DNA of 64,000 nt. Source: Terebella lapidaria (taxonomy: Eukaryota > Annelida > Polychaeta > Terebellida > Terebellidae). The translations under genes and the position numbers were made by a program. Location of the stretch: contig OX424567.1 of NCBI GenBank assembly GCA_949152475.1, forward strand, positions 24,391,402 through 24,455,401, written 5' to 3'. Shown here one piece after another: positions 1 to 12,528 of the stretch (position 1 is its first letter; every line of letters begins with the position of its first letter). A model generated the notes under the pieces. That model saw only the letters and a program-made list of their open reading frames with translations. It made no database searches and was not told the origin of the DNA.

Positions 1-81
1 AAATGAGATACAGATATATTATATTCCATGTCACCAATGTCATTCGAAAATACTCGATAAACCTTTACATAATATCTTAAT

Positions 82-1019
82 CAGTAGCGGATTTAGAGGG
101 GGGGGGGGGGGGGTTACTGGGGTCAGGATCCCCCCCCCCCCCGCCTTTAAAAAAAAAACATGTACATATTAGGCGGGTTCAGCCTTCCTGCCCGGAAAAA
201 AAATGGTGTCGAAATACCATGTTTAAGAACAAGTTGATCATGGTGAGTTTGTTCGAAAAGTATACACAGGAGAGACCGGGAAGCTACCACAGGACATAAA
301 AAGGGGTCTGGCTTCTTGGGTCCTTCAGCGGGCCCCGGACCACCCAAATGCGCAGATTCCCTTCTACATTTTTTTTACAAACCTTTCAGGACATAAGTGC
401 AATATATACTCAGGAGTGCCACTAAATTAATTTAGAACATAAAAAGGCTATGATTTCTGGGGCGACCTTGTAACCGTTCCCAGGAATGGCCACAAAATCA
501 GTTCAGACCATAAGGAAGGCTATGACTTCTGGGGCCTTTGGGCGGGCCACAGGACCCCGGCCCAAATGTGTTGCTTCCCTTCTACATGTACATTTTTCAC
601 AAACTTTCCAGAACATGGTCATCGATGAATTTTTAAGTGCAATTTATTCCCAGGACAGACCACAAAACTAAATCTACTTCAGATCATAAAAAGGCTCTGA
701 TTTCTGGGCCCTTCAGCAGGCCCGAGACCCCCCCCCCCCCAGCTGAGACAGGTTTGCTTCGTCTCTAATTCTTAGAGATGACATCAACTTACCTCAATTC
801 ATAAATGAGACTCTGGCTTTAGGGTCTCTTGAGCGGGACAGGCTCGCTTCACTCACAACTTTTTACAAATATACCAGGGGCAAGAATTGGGATTTACACC
901 CAGGAGATACCATAAAGCTACCACAGGACAGAACAAAAGCTCTGGCTTCTGGGGCCCGCTGAAGGGCCCACGCCGTATATTGTTGGACCCCCTCTTTTCA
1001 AATTCCTGGATCCGCCCCT
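82..1019. repeat. dispersed element with poly-G/poly-C ends
   Basis: The block opens with a cagtagcggattt-like end followed by a long G run and closes with ccccctctttt then ggatccgcccctg. Read in reverse, the closing end resembles the opening one, so these look like degenerate inverted termini. Inside are about six diverged copies of a segment reading roughly cataaaaaggctctgattt followed by ctggggcc. The same right-hand end recurs at 22976. No coding potential is seen. Confidence 0.5.
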
Positions 1020-2369
1020 GTTGATGATATATGCGTTTTTATCAAACATTCATGAATATGGCCGTAACTCTGAAGAGGCCAAAACATGTACAAAGAGAAT
1101 AATCTAAATTGGCTCATTTTTACAATTAATGGTTAATTTCTGTTGACCTGTGAAAGGGTACATTATTTTCCTATGCTATAGCATGAAGATGAAACAACTG
1201 CTTCCTACATGTGCTCTAGTAGATATGATACACATATATTTATGCAGATACATTACTATTGTTGACAAAATTCGGAATATTTGAACAGAAATTATTGTAC
1301 GTGCAAATGGATGTCAAATATAGATTCTAGCAACATTTAGCCTTTGGAAATACACTGTTGTCATTCTAATGAACATGTTTCCATTTTCTTGACGCATCAA
1401 CAGTGTACTAAACTCACCTGACCACAAAGAGGCAATGCCCACCAGTACAGTACAGCTGAGTAGAGAAACCATCTTTGACAGTCTGATATCCCAAATAAAC
1501 ACTGTTCATCGAACGATATTCTCGCAGTAACTAAAATTACAACTGATGTGGTCGCAAAAGAAAACAGATGAGTTTGCCGTTTGAGCACTCCGTTCAGTTA
1601 CAAAACAATGTCTCTGTGTACATGTGTATAGAATATACCACGAAAGCCGTGGGTGCGAGGAATACATGAGTCAATCATCCAGCGTTGCCATTCCGTCTAT
1701 TCTATTGTCGTATGTACAACTTCGACTCAGTCACTGGAACAGGACCCTGACAAAAAATCTCACGAGCCACTGCATTGACACTGTTCACTGGAAATGGGTT
1801 TGGCTTATACCAGTGTACGCTTTACAAGAATCGATATATTGATGCCAGGGCACCCAAAGGACAGGGTATAATAGAGGAAAAACAAAAATAAATTCCCACC
1901 GTGGAAAAATCAGGTAATTTCAAAATATGGCCAAAACTCAAGTGAAAAAGTCGGGTAATTTCCAACGCACCATTGTTTCTAAATTTGATAAGGAATAAAT
2001 CAATTTACCATTTTCGGGGAGCGCCGGTGAAATATCATGTTCTTTTCAAAGCATATAGTTAAGAGTAAGCCTGTTCACATGATTTACTCGTACATAAAAA
2101 GTACATTAGTGCATATACGCTGGTAAATGTAACTGAATGAATAATACATAACAGGTAACATCAAAACACACATATAAAACCAAAGGCACACGAATGACAC
2201 ACACCAACATGTCAGTTTTTACACAAATACATGATAAGATAATCACATTCCTCATGTGACATGCCCATTAATATGTTATCCAATTTCAAATTAATCAAAT
2301 CTTAACTGCAACACAAAATGCATGTTTATCGAAGTCGTCAGGAATAAATTTTACACGTTTTTCCAAATG
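1020..2369. other. intergenic, nothing recognised
   Basis: AT-rich sequence with only short chance open frames. No splice-bounded exon, RNA gene or repeat array could be supported. Confidence 0.5.
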
Positions 2370-2720
2370 TATCAAATATTTTAAGAAAGTTATTACGTAA
2401 GACGTCATCTGTTGACTGTTGACTAGTTTATGCTGACTAGTATATAAATTAGCCAAAAACCGAATATAAATAGGACCAATAGTACTCTTAAAGAAAAAGG
2501 AGCCGAAATAACTTCACAAACTCCACCATATCAAAAGCCTTGCTGGCACGAAGTATAATCCCAATTACGTCACTACCCTTGTTATTATAATATTGAACGA
2601 TTTCTTTCACAACAAACGTGGAGTTAACAGTAAAATGACCTTGTTTGAAAATAAATTGACATTTTTTTTTCATAATATAATATCATCCAATGATTGAATA
2701 ATTATCCTCTATTATAACCT
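2370..2720 (-). pseudogene. LINE reverse-transcriptase remnant
   Basis: On the minus strand a 61-codon open stretch (2673 to 2488) reads FKQGHFTVNSTFVVKEIV, then YYNNKGSDVIGIIL, then ASKAFDMVEFVKLFRLL. This is the fingers/palm segment of a non-LTR retrotransposon reverse transcriptase around motif A (usual form LDASKAFD). After a stop, the next frame continues with GPIYIRFLANLYTSQ, which is how the family continues. The aspartate expected before ASKAFD is an arginine, and stops and a frame change interrupt the copy, so it is dead. The family assignment is from memory of the motif; the clade (CR1, Jockey and others) cannot be given. Confidence 0.65.
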
Positions 2721-3314
2721 ACCATGTGAATTTTTCAAAACTAATTTTCTCGAAAATCGAGCAATTGCCTCCATATCCCAACATGTATGACTTGACAAAT
2801 GCGTGGATGAACTGGTGTATATGTGTGTCCGCTGGATAGCTTATGACGTGTGTATATGGGAAATGCATTCTCTTCACGGATAAGCTACGAAACTGTGTTT
2901 TGAAGTACACAGAGATGATATTATTTTCACTCATGTTTATTGCACTTCTTTGCGCTAATGATGAGAGGAATCAATAGATGTGACCTAAGAGACAATGTTC
3001 AGCAGAAATCATGAAATGGTTTATGAAAAAGCAAGCAAAAATCATTTTTATCTTAATGTTTAAACTATTCAATATTTCACAATCCATTTTAATCGTTTAC
3101 ACTATCACTAGTCCCAAATTTCTTGGTCGATTTCCGTTTCCAGTTATATAGTGCAGTGTGATATGTTCCATATAATGTTCCCATATAATCTTACATCTAT
3201 GGTGTGTATTTGATTTAGACTGTGACAGTAACGTGTTTTGAATAACATCTGGCGATTACAATGTTTATATAACTAAAATCAGTTTCAAAGATACAAAACA
3301 CTTAAAGATACATA
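2721..3314. other. intergenic, nothing recognised
   Basis: AT-rich sequence between the retrotransposon remnant and the 3' end of the EGF/discoidin-like gene. No exon or repeat could be supported. Confidence 0.5.
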
Positions 3315-3320
3315 TTTATT
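3315..3320 (-). terminator. candidate polyadenylation signal (AATAAA)
   Basis: On the minus strand AATAAA lies about 200 bases past the stop codon of the EGF/discoidin-like gene. It is the first canonical hexamer I find there. Confidence 0.4.
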
Positions 3321-3516
3321 GACACAGTATCAAAATTCAGAATACATGTAATGAGTAAAATTGACTTGTTCTGAAGATCCAGTCATTGAAGACCCTAAAG
3401 GAACCAATCATTCTGTCATCTAGGTACTCTGGTCCATCCATCATCAATCAATTGAAGTAGAGTCCCTGGTCTGAATTATCAACAAACACAACGAATGAAG
3501 ACAGTGGAAAGCCAGT

Positions 3517-6212
3517 TCAAAATATATATTTTGTAAACCTAAAATATGGACAAACCCACAGAAGCATTGTCAACACAGTTATAAGTATTATACCTTTGAG
3601 ACCAAAGACCCGGATCTCCCTGAAGCCGTTGTTGTAAGACGTACACACTGCAGTTATCGTCACGCGAACGTATGACGTCACCACGAAGGGGTCAAGGTCA
3701 AACTGCTGCCAGTAATGTCCAACGCACTCCAACACCGGCCCAGTGTCGAAACAGTCCATGTTCACCTGAAACAACAATATAATGTAAACGCACTTTCCTT
3801 CAGCATGGCAAAATGCTAGTAAATGGACCTCAATATATTATATATCCATTGGTTAGACTACCGTTTGTGTAGCAGAAGCGCTGAAGTCCAGCGACACTTG
3901 GCTGTTCTGTGACTCGGTATCACATCTCTGCAGGAATCCCACAGCCATCACCGTCTGTTCAACCCCAAGATTGATATCAATCCAGGCTCCTATCCCCTCA
4001 CCATTGGAAATCCACTCGTTACCGATACCTGGGATTTCGACCTCATCGATGGCGTTTGCACACCCATAATCCGGGTGGAACTCACTAGAAGCAATACATG
4101 TTGCTCCTAGGCCGAGAGAGGCGTAGTTCTTCAATGGTGCTGAAACGTGTGGGAAGTGTATTAAATTCATTCACAATTTTTCAAAACAATGGTATTCCGT
4201 GAAACTCAAGAAGACACAGCTGGATATAGAGGTATATATTTCATTGGGGGTATTATGGGTATACACTCCAGTTTGGGTTTTCAATACTGGTTGATTACTA
4301 ATCAAATTGAATGAACTTTGTTCATCAGTCCTAACGATGGTAACAATCGTGTCAAGTGAGCGCTCTGTGTAATAGGTAGACTCATCAGCGATATGGCCCC
4401 CTGGTTCCACATCTTCACTGTGCGTTTTTTTCATCTCTTACCGTTGTTTGCATATACTTCTATGCCACGAATGGCAACGTAAGTTGTTTCTTCAGTGTCG
4501 CACACTCCGAGAATTTCTATGTAGAAGCTATCCGTGATGGTTGGAGTCAGGGCAAACTGCTGCCAAAATTGGTCAGATGGTTCATTTGACCCTGTACACA
4601 TGAGGTTTACCTACAATGTATGGATTGAATATATATGTGTGAATAAAATCAGAAGGAGCATATAACTATTTATATACTGGTAAAATAAACGAAAAAAAAT
4701 CTGCAGGAGAGTAATTAGGTACCACAGAGTTGATCGATTATTGCATTTATTTTGTGAAATACATACATTTCATACATAGTTGGAAGGATACCCCAAGTTC
4801 AAATGGAAATGTACTAACCTGGGTCGTCCGATAGTCAGCTGTACGCAGCATAAGCGTTGAAGCCATGCGAATGTGGGATGTACCGAAAAACACAGCAAAA
4901 TTCCTGATTCTGAAGAGATCAGTGAACTGTATCCTGAACCATGCTCCAACGCGATCACCATCGGCAGTGTACCAGACAGGCTCGCCCATAGGATCACCAT
5001 CCAATGCAGCAGAGCATACATACTCCGTATACACGTCGTGCACACTCGATGTGTTACAGGTGGCGCCACAAGGAGCAAAAGCGACATTCCCAAGAGGTTC
5101 TACAATAGAGAAAGTCAATTGTGCATGAACTATGTAAATGCTTCAGAATTGAGAGTTCCAACCACAAAACGAGAGTATTGAGTGCATTTTTTCCATATGA
5201 ATGGAGCATGTCAGATATGACACTCTTGTCACTGCAGGTTTGTCAGTGTGAAATCACTAAAAACAGGAGAAATGCACACGAATTTGTACACCAGATATCC
5301 ATTCTGGTGTTCTGGGCTTGTGGATGTCAATGAGAATGAAATATATATACACGTATCTGAATGTCAACAATTTCGAAAATTGAATAGTTGTCTTTAAAAA
5401 AACATGGACTACATCACAATTAAATTGATAAATAAATAAAATTTATGAGGGATAGCAAGATGTATTTTCATACATATTTTTTTTCGAATTCATGACGGGG
5501 CCACATATGTTAAGGAAATGTTCAATCTTTCCAGACACACCTGACCTCACCTCCAGATGGTCATAACTTGTATGGTTTACTGATTTCCTTGAACTCACCG
5601 ATGTTGCCTGACATGTGACAAATCCGTTTGAAAACGGAATCGGTTTTGATCACTTATGAATACCATTAGGTATTGGTTCTGTATCTAATACATGACATGT
5701 TATATACACTGGGACTTACATACACTGGCACAGCTCACCCTCAGCGCATAGAGGTCCAATGTAGTACGGCGCACACTTGCACTGGTACGAGCCTGGTGCA
5801 ACCTCTACACAAGTCCCACCATTCTCGCAAGGCACACTGTCACAAACCTGACCTGTCAAGTCAATTGCTAGATGTATTCGGTATGTTTGAAATAATGCTG
5901 ATCAGAACCTATACTGAATACAAAGATAACATCCAGATACGTACTTTCAATATCAGAGGGAGCCACAACAGTCTCACTGGATGGCTTGAGGATGAAAGCA
6001 CAGTATAGGTTATTCCATGGTAAATGAAATACTTAGATAAATACTTAGATTCGGCATAAGCATTGATTTGGTTTCAGGATAACGAGAAATGTTGTTCATC
6101 TTACCTTCGCCTTTGAGATGGTAGGTTTGATAACCTGCCTGTGGCGACGATTAGCCTCAGTCCCAGCGGACACGAGAAGAATCGTCAACGTCCAGTACAC
6201 AGTCAAACTCAT
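3517..6212 (-). CDS. secreted/anchored EGF plus tandem F5/8C-like domain protein
   Basis: Seven minus-strand exons join in frame to 412 residues: 6212-6105, 5984-5945, 5852-5739, 5099-4819, 4610-4442, 4139-3862 and 3765-3517. All introns are GT-AG and phases agree. Residues 1-20 are a signal peptide (MSLTVYWTLTILLVSAGTEA). Residues 51-87 are one EGF module with six cysteines in the standard order. Residues about 89-238 and 239-388 are two discoidin/F5/8C-like beta-sandwich domains. Each is encoded by a long and a short exon of nearly equal size and equal phase (281+169 and 278+172), and both carry a WQQF motif, so one domain arose by duplication. F5/8C domains bind carbohydrate or phospholipid; the ligand here is unknown. 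The last exon ends with the hydrophobic run IILITVLTMLLWVCPYF and a short tail, suggesting a membrane or GPI anchor unless a downstream exon was missed. The domain family is fairly sure, the exact function is not. Confidence 0.85.
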
Positions 6213-6310
6213 AGCTGGCCTCTACTGTAACGATAACCAGTATCACTAGAATTCACAGCAATTCGTTCTCCCTGGACGACTGATGAAATGTGGTAATTTT
6301 TCGACGACAA

Positions 6311-6317
6311 TTATATA
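6311..6317 (-). promoter_or_regulatory. possible TATA box of the EGF/discoidin-like gene
   Basis: The minus strand reads TATATAA about 100 bases upstream of the start codon at 6212, a plausible distance for a short 5' UTR. This is motif only; no initiator was identified. Confidence 0.3.
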
Positions 6318-7364
6318 AGATAATCGACGAGCGACCTATAATAACCTATTGTCAAAAGATTACTGATGAACCTATCACAAGCAACACTTATAAAAAATCT
6401 TTACAACAACCGTGGAGTTCGATGCTATCTGTAATATGATGAACATCTGATTCACTTGATCATGTCATTGATTTATACTATAGTCTGTCAAAGATCCGTA
6501 TCACATGCCATCGACAAAGATTTATCAATTGCGCAGTGCTTTTGGTGATTATTGTACAGCCCATACCTGGTCAAAGACGGTGAACCATTGCATCAGCGAT
6601 TATATGTACAGTATTTTTGTTCACCCTTCAGCTATGACATAAGAGCAAGAGGGCTCCTGATATTAGGATCGCGGCTAATTTACTGTTGAATAGATTAGCA
6701 ATATGCAACAACATGTTGCACGTGGGTAGCTGATAGTGCATAACAACCGCGATCGTATACAGGGCTATCTGTGAAAATTAGCCCAAGGGCTAAGAAAGAT
6801 TGCCAGAGAAATGCGGTGATGAACCATAATTGTTTTCCACCTAAATTGCTATTTTGACCTTTCAAGGCCATTGAAGGTCAAACTAAAGGTCGCCACTGAA
6901 ACTGCCATATAAGATTTCTCTTTTGAATGTGTCAATATTTGAGCGCAATCTTGAAGTCATACAGCTCTGATTGTGAAAGAAAAAGTGGATGAAATATTTT
7001 TCAAAAATAGTTTTCAGTGAACACAACCTTTTTTCCATATTTTGGCTGCGAATTGCTCAAAACAGGTAGTGATCTGATTTCAGATCCAGAATTTATTTTC
7101 GCGGACCGGCCAGAAAAGCAGAATGTCCGTCACGCACAGACCGGCGATTGAATGGCATTGAAACTCGTACACATACAAAGGTACATAAAGGGGAACCCTT
7201 TCCATAAATGTAGAAATTTTCCTCAAATTTCCAGAAATATTGATCCATAAACGTTTAACGACAAAAATATTGATGAACAGACAGGGGCCAAATGTGACGC
7301 CCGTCTGTCCCAAAAAAAAATGGTCTGAGTACCTGTCCACACATATTGGTGATAGATTGATACT
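6318..7364. other. intergenic, nothing recognised
   Basis: No exon or RNA gene is seen. One small feature is a paired ttgacctttcaaggccattgaaggtcaa near 6850, an inverted AGGTCA pair. Confidence 0.4.
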
Positions 7365-7983
7365 TACCGGGATTCCCGTATTTAAGCCCTGGGCTTATAA
7401 TTGGGGAAAAGGTGTTGTGTCGAGTGAAATTTAACTCCATATATAATCTCATGGGCTTATAATTGGGGAATAATTATTTTACGACTTCAATTTTGCACGC
7501 TAGAATTTACAATGGATTGAACGGGAAAGCACTTCTTTTTTGCGTGATAGCTATTTTTATACAAGCATTTATTCCAGTGTATAATCACAGATATTCATTG
7601 GCATATTAAATGCACGCATGGCGAATAAGAAGGTACACACACATATACATGCTTATGCATGCATGTACGGGATAAAATCGAGCTAGTCATGTGTATACGT
7701 ATGTTGAACCCACAAATGTTAAAACGCCCACAAATGTGAAAACCCACAAATGTGAAAACAAATTTTGTAAATCACCCACAAATGTAAAAAAATCAACCAC
7801 AAATGTGAAAACGTTTTTTGTCAACTACCCACAAATGTGAAAATCTTCACCCACAAATGTGAAAAAAACTTCACCCACAAATGTGAAAAAAAAATCAACC
7901 ACAAATGTGAAAACGATTTTTGTCAATTGCCCACAAATGTGAAAATCTGACACAACATTAGCTTCAACATGAGGAATGTTTTT

Positions 7984-9027
7984 AGGTTACCGGACCTTTG
8001 GTCCGATGACCTATTGGCATGGCGTTGCGTCCGTCCGTCCGTCCGTCCGTCCGGCGTTAACATTTTTATCTTTAACGTTAACGATCGAATCTTTCTGAAA
8101 TTTTGCACAAAAATGCCTAAAAATATTTTGAGAAGGAGATATTTTTTTGTTTTTTGATTTTCGCATTTTTTTCGAAATGGTGGCCGTTTTTGTCGAAAAA
8201 CGCTCAATTTTGGACTTTGACGGCCATTTTCTCAAAAACTGTCTGATCAGTTTTGAGTTTTTGGTTTGAAAAGATTCCCCTCATATACCTCTGTGATATG
8301 TATAAGTTTGGTTGCCCTAAATTTGCCGGTCTCCGTGTGGCGGCCATTTCGAATTTTTGGCGGGTCGGCGAAAAAATTTTTTCCGCCCCAAATCGCATTA
8401 CTATCCATTTTGGGCCATTTCTAGGGCAAAAAAAAATTTTCACCCTTTGAAAAAAATTTTGGACTTAGAAAACTGTAATAATAATGGGAGCTGTCCGGAC
8501 TGTACTCGTAGAACGCTTGAAGATAGAGCTTAGAAATTGGCACTTTCAAATGGAAAGTCATATATGGCGACTTGTGTGGTGACCTTGAATTTGACCTTGG
8601 ATGACCTTGAAAGGTCAAAACAGCCATTTTGGGGTCAAAAAATGCCCAGATTTGCATCTATAGATGAAATGCTTGCAGATAGAGCTCATGTTTGCATTAT
8701 GAACATATAGGAAGACCTATATGGCACAACTAATGATGACCTTGAACTTGACGTGAGATGACCTTGAGTGCCAAATGTCTGACTCGGAATGTGTTAATTG
8801 TCCTGAGCGGCCTAAACAATACTACCCAGATATATCTTTGTATTATGAACGTATAGAATATCAAATGCCGCATACATACACGTAATGGTGACATCAAAGT
8901 TCACACGGATGACCTTGATTGGTAAATCTCAAGGTCATATGTTCACACTGCGAACCTTGATTGGTAAATTTCAAGGTCTCTTACCTGCCTATGCTGCCAT
9001 GGCCAAACCAAAATTGTCCGGTAACCT
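7984..9027 (+). mobile_element. AGGTTACCGGAC family element, copy 1
   Basis: The ends AGGTTACCGGAC and GTCCGGTAACCT form a perfect 12-bp inverted repeat. The left end runs into a hairpin (ccggacctttggtccg) and then a cgtccgtccgtc simple repeat. The interior is rich in tgaccttga and aaggtca motifs. A second partial left end starts at 9053. Related copies lie at 18561-19665 (opposite strand) and 60097-61794. Confidence 0.65.
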
Positions 9028-9099
9028 ATCTTAGCCTTTGGGCTAATTTTTAGGTTACCGACCTTTGTTCTGAAAACCTATTGCACAATTAATACTTTC

Positions 9100-9580
9100 C
9101 CCTACTATCATCATTTTTCCATAAAAACCTTCATATCTCAGTAAATATTGATCGTAGAGCAAAAAGGACGTTATTTTCGGACCCGTAGGACAAATTGGCC
9201 ATATTCTGGTGTGGTTTAGTATAAGATTACACCTGTGATGTCAAATTACACCAAACCGGAAGTAGAAATATTTTTCAAGGAAATGGGCTCAGGATGCCCA
9301 AGGATCAGTTATTAGGCCGTTTTGGTGTGTTTGAAGGCCAAAAATTTACACTTTCCCCTATTATCACCCACTTTTCCATAAAAACTTCCATATCTCAGTA
9401 AATATTGATCATAGAGCAAAAAGGACATTATTTTCGAACCCATAGGGCTAATTGGCAATATACTAGGTGTGGTTTGGTATCAGATTACACCTGTGGTGTC
9501 AAATGACACCAAACCGGAAGTAGAATTATTTTTCAAGGAAATGGGCTCAGGATGCCCAAGGATCAACAAGGCCGGACGAA
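9100..9580 (+). repeat. two-copy tandem duplication, about 245 bp
   Basis: A segment containing catatctcagtaaatattgat, then a block ending in gatgcccaaggatca, occurs twice in direct order with few changes. A 62-codon open frame spanning the second copy is a by-product, not a gene. Confidence 0.55.
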
Positions 9581-10536
9581 CAACACGCCCAAGCGTTGTG
9601 GTTCCGGGGACCCCTCCCATGGTTCTCGGGCCTCACGTAACGGCGACATTACTATAACTATTCATTATATGATGTGTGATATGTGATGTGATGTTTGTCT
9701 ACTAACCATGCTATGACGATACTAACCTGGTTGCTACTTAACGAAGTCACATTCGTTACAAAAATTTAAAGATAAAATTGTTTATGGACGACGGATGGAC
9801 GGACGACGGACGCAACGCGATGCCAATAGGTTATCGGACCAAAGGTCCGGTAGCCCAAAAAATCTTTCAGAAAAGTGCTTCCCTGTATTCTTAGGCATTT
9901 TAGCGCAAATTTCGAAAAGATTCGACCGTAAATTCGAGATAAAAATAAAAATGTAAGACATATGACGGACGACGACGGATGAAGGACGCAATGCCATGCA
10001 ATGGGTTATCAGAACAAGGTTCCGTAAAAAGACATAACAATAAAAGACATTCCTCATGTGGAACCTAATGCTGTGTTTGATCTTCACATTTGTGGGCAAA
10101 TGACAAAAACCGTTTTCACATTTGTGGTTAAATTTTTTTTTCACATTTGTGGGTGGATTTTTTTTCACATTTGTGGGTAATGATATTTTCACATTTGTGG
10201 GTGATTTACAAAATTTGTTTTCACATTTGTGGGTTTTCACATTTGTGGGCGTTTTAACATTTGTGGGTTCAACATACGTACTTAGTAGCCCTAAGCAAGG
10301 CACACTTACGTTATTTCATCAATTTAGTATATTATTCTAGGTACCAACACTTACCAGCGTCTCCGACGAAAAACAAAACGTCAACTACGTTTCCCCCAAA
10401 TATAGGCCCAGTCCTGATGCGAGACAAAATTTCCGTTTATTGGCCCATGGGCCTATGCAAGAGTAATAGCCTATTCCCCTTGTATTAGCCCATGGGCTTA
10501 TCCAAAGATGGGCTTAAATACGGGGATCCCCGGTAC

Positions 10537-12528
10537 ATTGATACTTGGTGATTGTGGTAGGGAATGTATACTTCATTTTTAGAAACATTTTCATAGGAAG
10601 TACTATTCGGAAATATGTTTTCAAAGCCATTTAAATGTATATTTAGTAATCTTAAACAATAACAATATTTCACAGCTCCCGAATAGGCTACATCCTTCAT
10701 CCATTCTGCTTATATACTCCAGAAATCTCAAGACCCAGCCAGGCCTTGAACAAACAGCTCCGTCACATACGTTCACTACCGGAGATGTCTATAAATGTCA
10801 CAAGTGAACGGTATGCTTTTTTCATAAGGGACTTCCAGTTTGAGGATTTAATACAACTTCTAAGCCTGTGCTGTGTACGAGTATAATATTTATATTGCTT
10901 CCAGTAAGCCATGCAATGGCCATCATTATGCGTCCATATCACTGGTCGTCGTACACGATGACAACGTCAGCTTCACGGGTATATGACCACATGATGATAT
11001 TTGAGCTAATACACCAACCGTTTCCATGACTAATCCATCACACGAAATCATCACTTTTTACTATAGATAGCTGGCTCACTCATTTACTCCCAGAATACCA
11101 TTACACGACGGGCATATCTGACGCTATTTATCGAACAATGTTTCATTCGAGCCAACTATTAATGATCACCTTTCCAAAAGCAATCGTCTTTACCTCCTCA
11201 CATGGGTTCACCAATTTCCCTGAATTCTCCGATATTGCATGATATTGGGTAAGGATATTTTTAATTGCTTGAATTGCTTAAATTAGTAATGGTTCAATAA
11301 TAGATTCAGATATTGCCAATAGAAATTTTAAAATAACGTTTTTTTTTTAAAAAAACACGACCACTCCAGTGGAAAGAGTGTTGTAATTCTATCTGGATAT
11401 CGAGACTAACTGTGAAGATAGTTGCATGCCGGGGTGCCGCTGTCATGGTTGTGTTCCTTAAAGCAGCTGCCTTCGAAACCAGTCAATATTTTTTCAAAAC
11501 TGTATTTCATATTAAACATGGTAAACTAACTGAATGAAACATATTCACATCAAATGTAATGAAAATAACAAGTCCTCATGGAAATTTTGCTCATTTGAAC
11601 AGGCGGTTCCAGCGTAAATACAGGAACTGTATCCATCACACGTAGATGTAAACAAAGCATAGAAGTGCGAGATAGACTGACAATTCCACGCACATCATGG
11701 TATATCACTGATTATTTTCTCACAACTACACTATATATGCACATACGGACTGGAGAAAATAATCGATGTGGACTTTTAAGCGCGATTTGAGCATTTGTTC
11801 ACATTCGGGTTTGATGGATACACTTCGTTTGTCTATTTACAAAACTGGTACAAAATGGGCACTAAAACGAATGAAAAGACAACTCGGACGGACTGTAATC
11901 GTCAAAATCATTGAGCACACCTTTTGTTATATTGCATTAGATGTGTTTAACGAAAAATTGGTTTTGAAAAAAAATATTGCATACATTCGAAGGCAGCAGC
12001 TTTAAGTTGAATAGCGTCACGAAAATAAAAAAACATCATTCTGTCAGTTGTGGCGTTGACTCATTTTCCAGGAACTCGTGTTACTCTGAAACTTCTTGTA
12101 TAATAATTTTTGCAAAGAATTTCCAGCTTAGCTAATGTGTTCCATGATGAACCATTGTCCTCGAACGGTCAAGCGAGAGTGAAGCCAGTTATGCCCAGAC
12201 TGTCTGAAGGACTAGTCAATATTGATCCACGACCAAACAATTTCTCTTGGATTACACGCATATCCTTGACATTTTACTGGAAATAAAACTGACCAAAATA
12301 ATACTCATAGTTGACAAGAAATGTATGAGAATCAATCCAAGCCGGGGAGTACGTGTCTCATATCAGGTGCTACATCGCGTTTGTGGCCATGAGCATGTAC
12401 GTCACTCCAGGAACACGGTTACAAACAAACTGCCAGTCCGGAAAACACATTTATCGGGGGAAAATAAGACATGATAAATGTAAGTATGACCACGCACGGA
12501 TGTTGAACGATTTATTGGTCTAACATCG
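10537..12528. other. intergenic, holds one dispersed duplication
   Basis: No gene is supported. The part from about 10815 to 11420 is a diverged copy of 52315-52890 (listed separately). The rest is unclassified AT-rich sequence. Confidence 0.45.
10815..11420 (+). repeat. dispersed duplication, partner at 52315-52890
   Basis: The two blocks share long stretches, for example gccatgcaatggccatcatt followed by atgcgtccatatcact, and stay alignable over some 550 bases on the same strand. The partner contains an 85-codon open frame; this copy has stops in it. Whether the source was a gene or a transposon cannot be told. Confidence 0.5.

Larger units (their letters stand above)
7702..10274. mobile_element. 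element whose inverted ends are minisatellite arrays
   Basis: It begins TGTTGAACCC and ends GGGTTCAACA. The first ~100 bases of the left end and the reverse complement of the right end match almost base for base. Both ends are built of a 16-20 bp unit, cccacaaatgtgaaaa with variable linkers: about 12 units on the left (7710-7950) and about 9 on the right (10083-10274). The palindrome TACGTA sits directly outside both ends (7696-7701, 10275-10280). No gene lies inside. Confidence 0.65.
7365..10536. mobile_element. outer layer of a nested inverted-repeat element
   Basis: The left end reads taccgggattcccgta then tttaagccc (from 7365). The right end read in reverse is taccggggatccccgta then tttaagccc (10535). 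The direct repeat attgatact lies immediately outside both ends (about 7356-7364 and 10537-10545), a likely target-site duplication. The element contains no transposase-like frame, so it is non-autonomous. It encloses the 7702-10274 element, which itself encloses 7984-9027. Confidence 0.6.

Noticed and set aside
4171..4434. 87-codon minus-strand frame between exons 5 and 6 of the discoidin-like gene
   Set aside because: It lies wholly in an intron with good donor and acceptor; no domain similarity.
7710..7950. Regular short repeats that at first resemble a CRISPR array
   Set aside because: Spacers are tiny and not unique, the mirror image occurs at 10083-10274, and the genome is eukaryotic.
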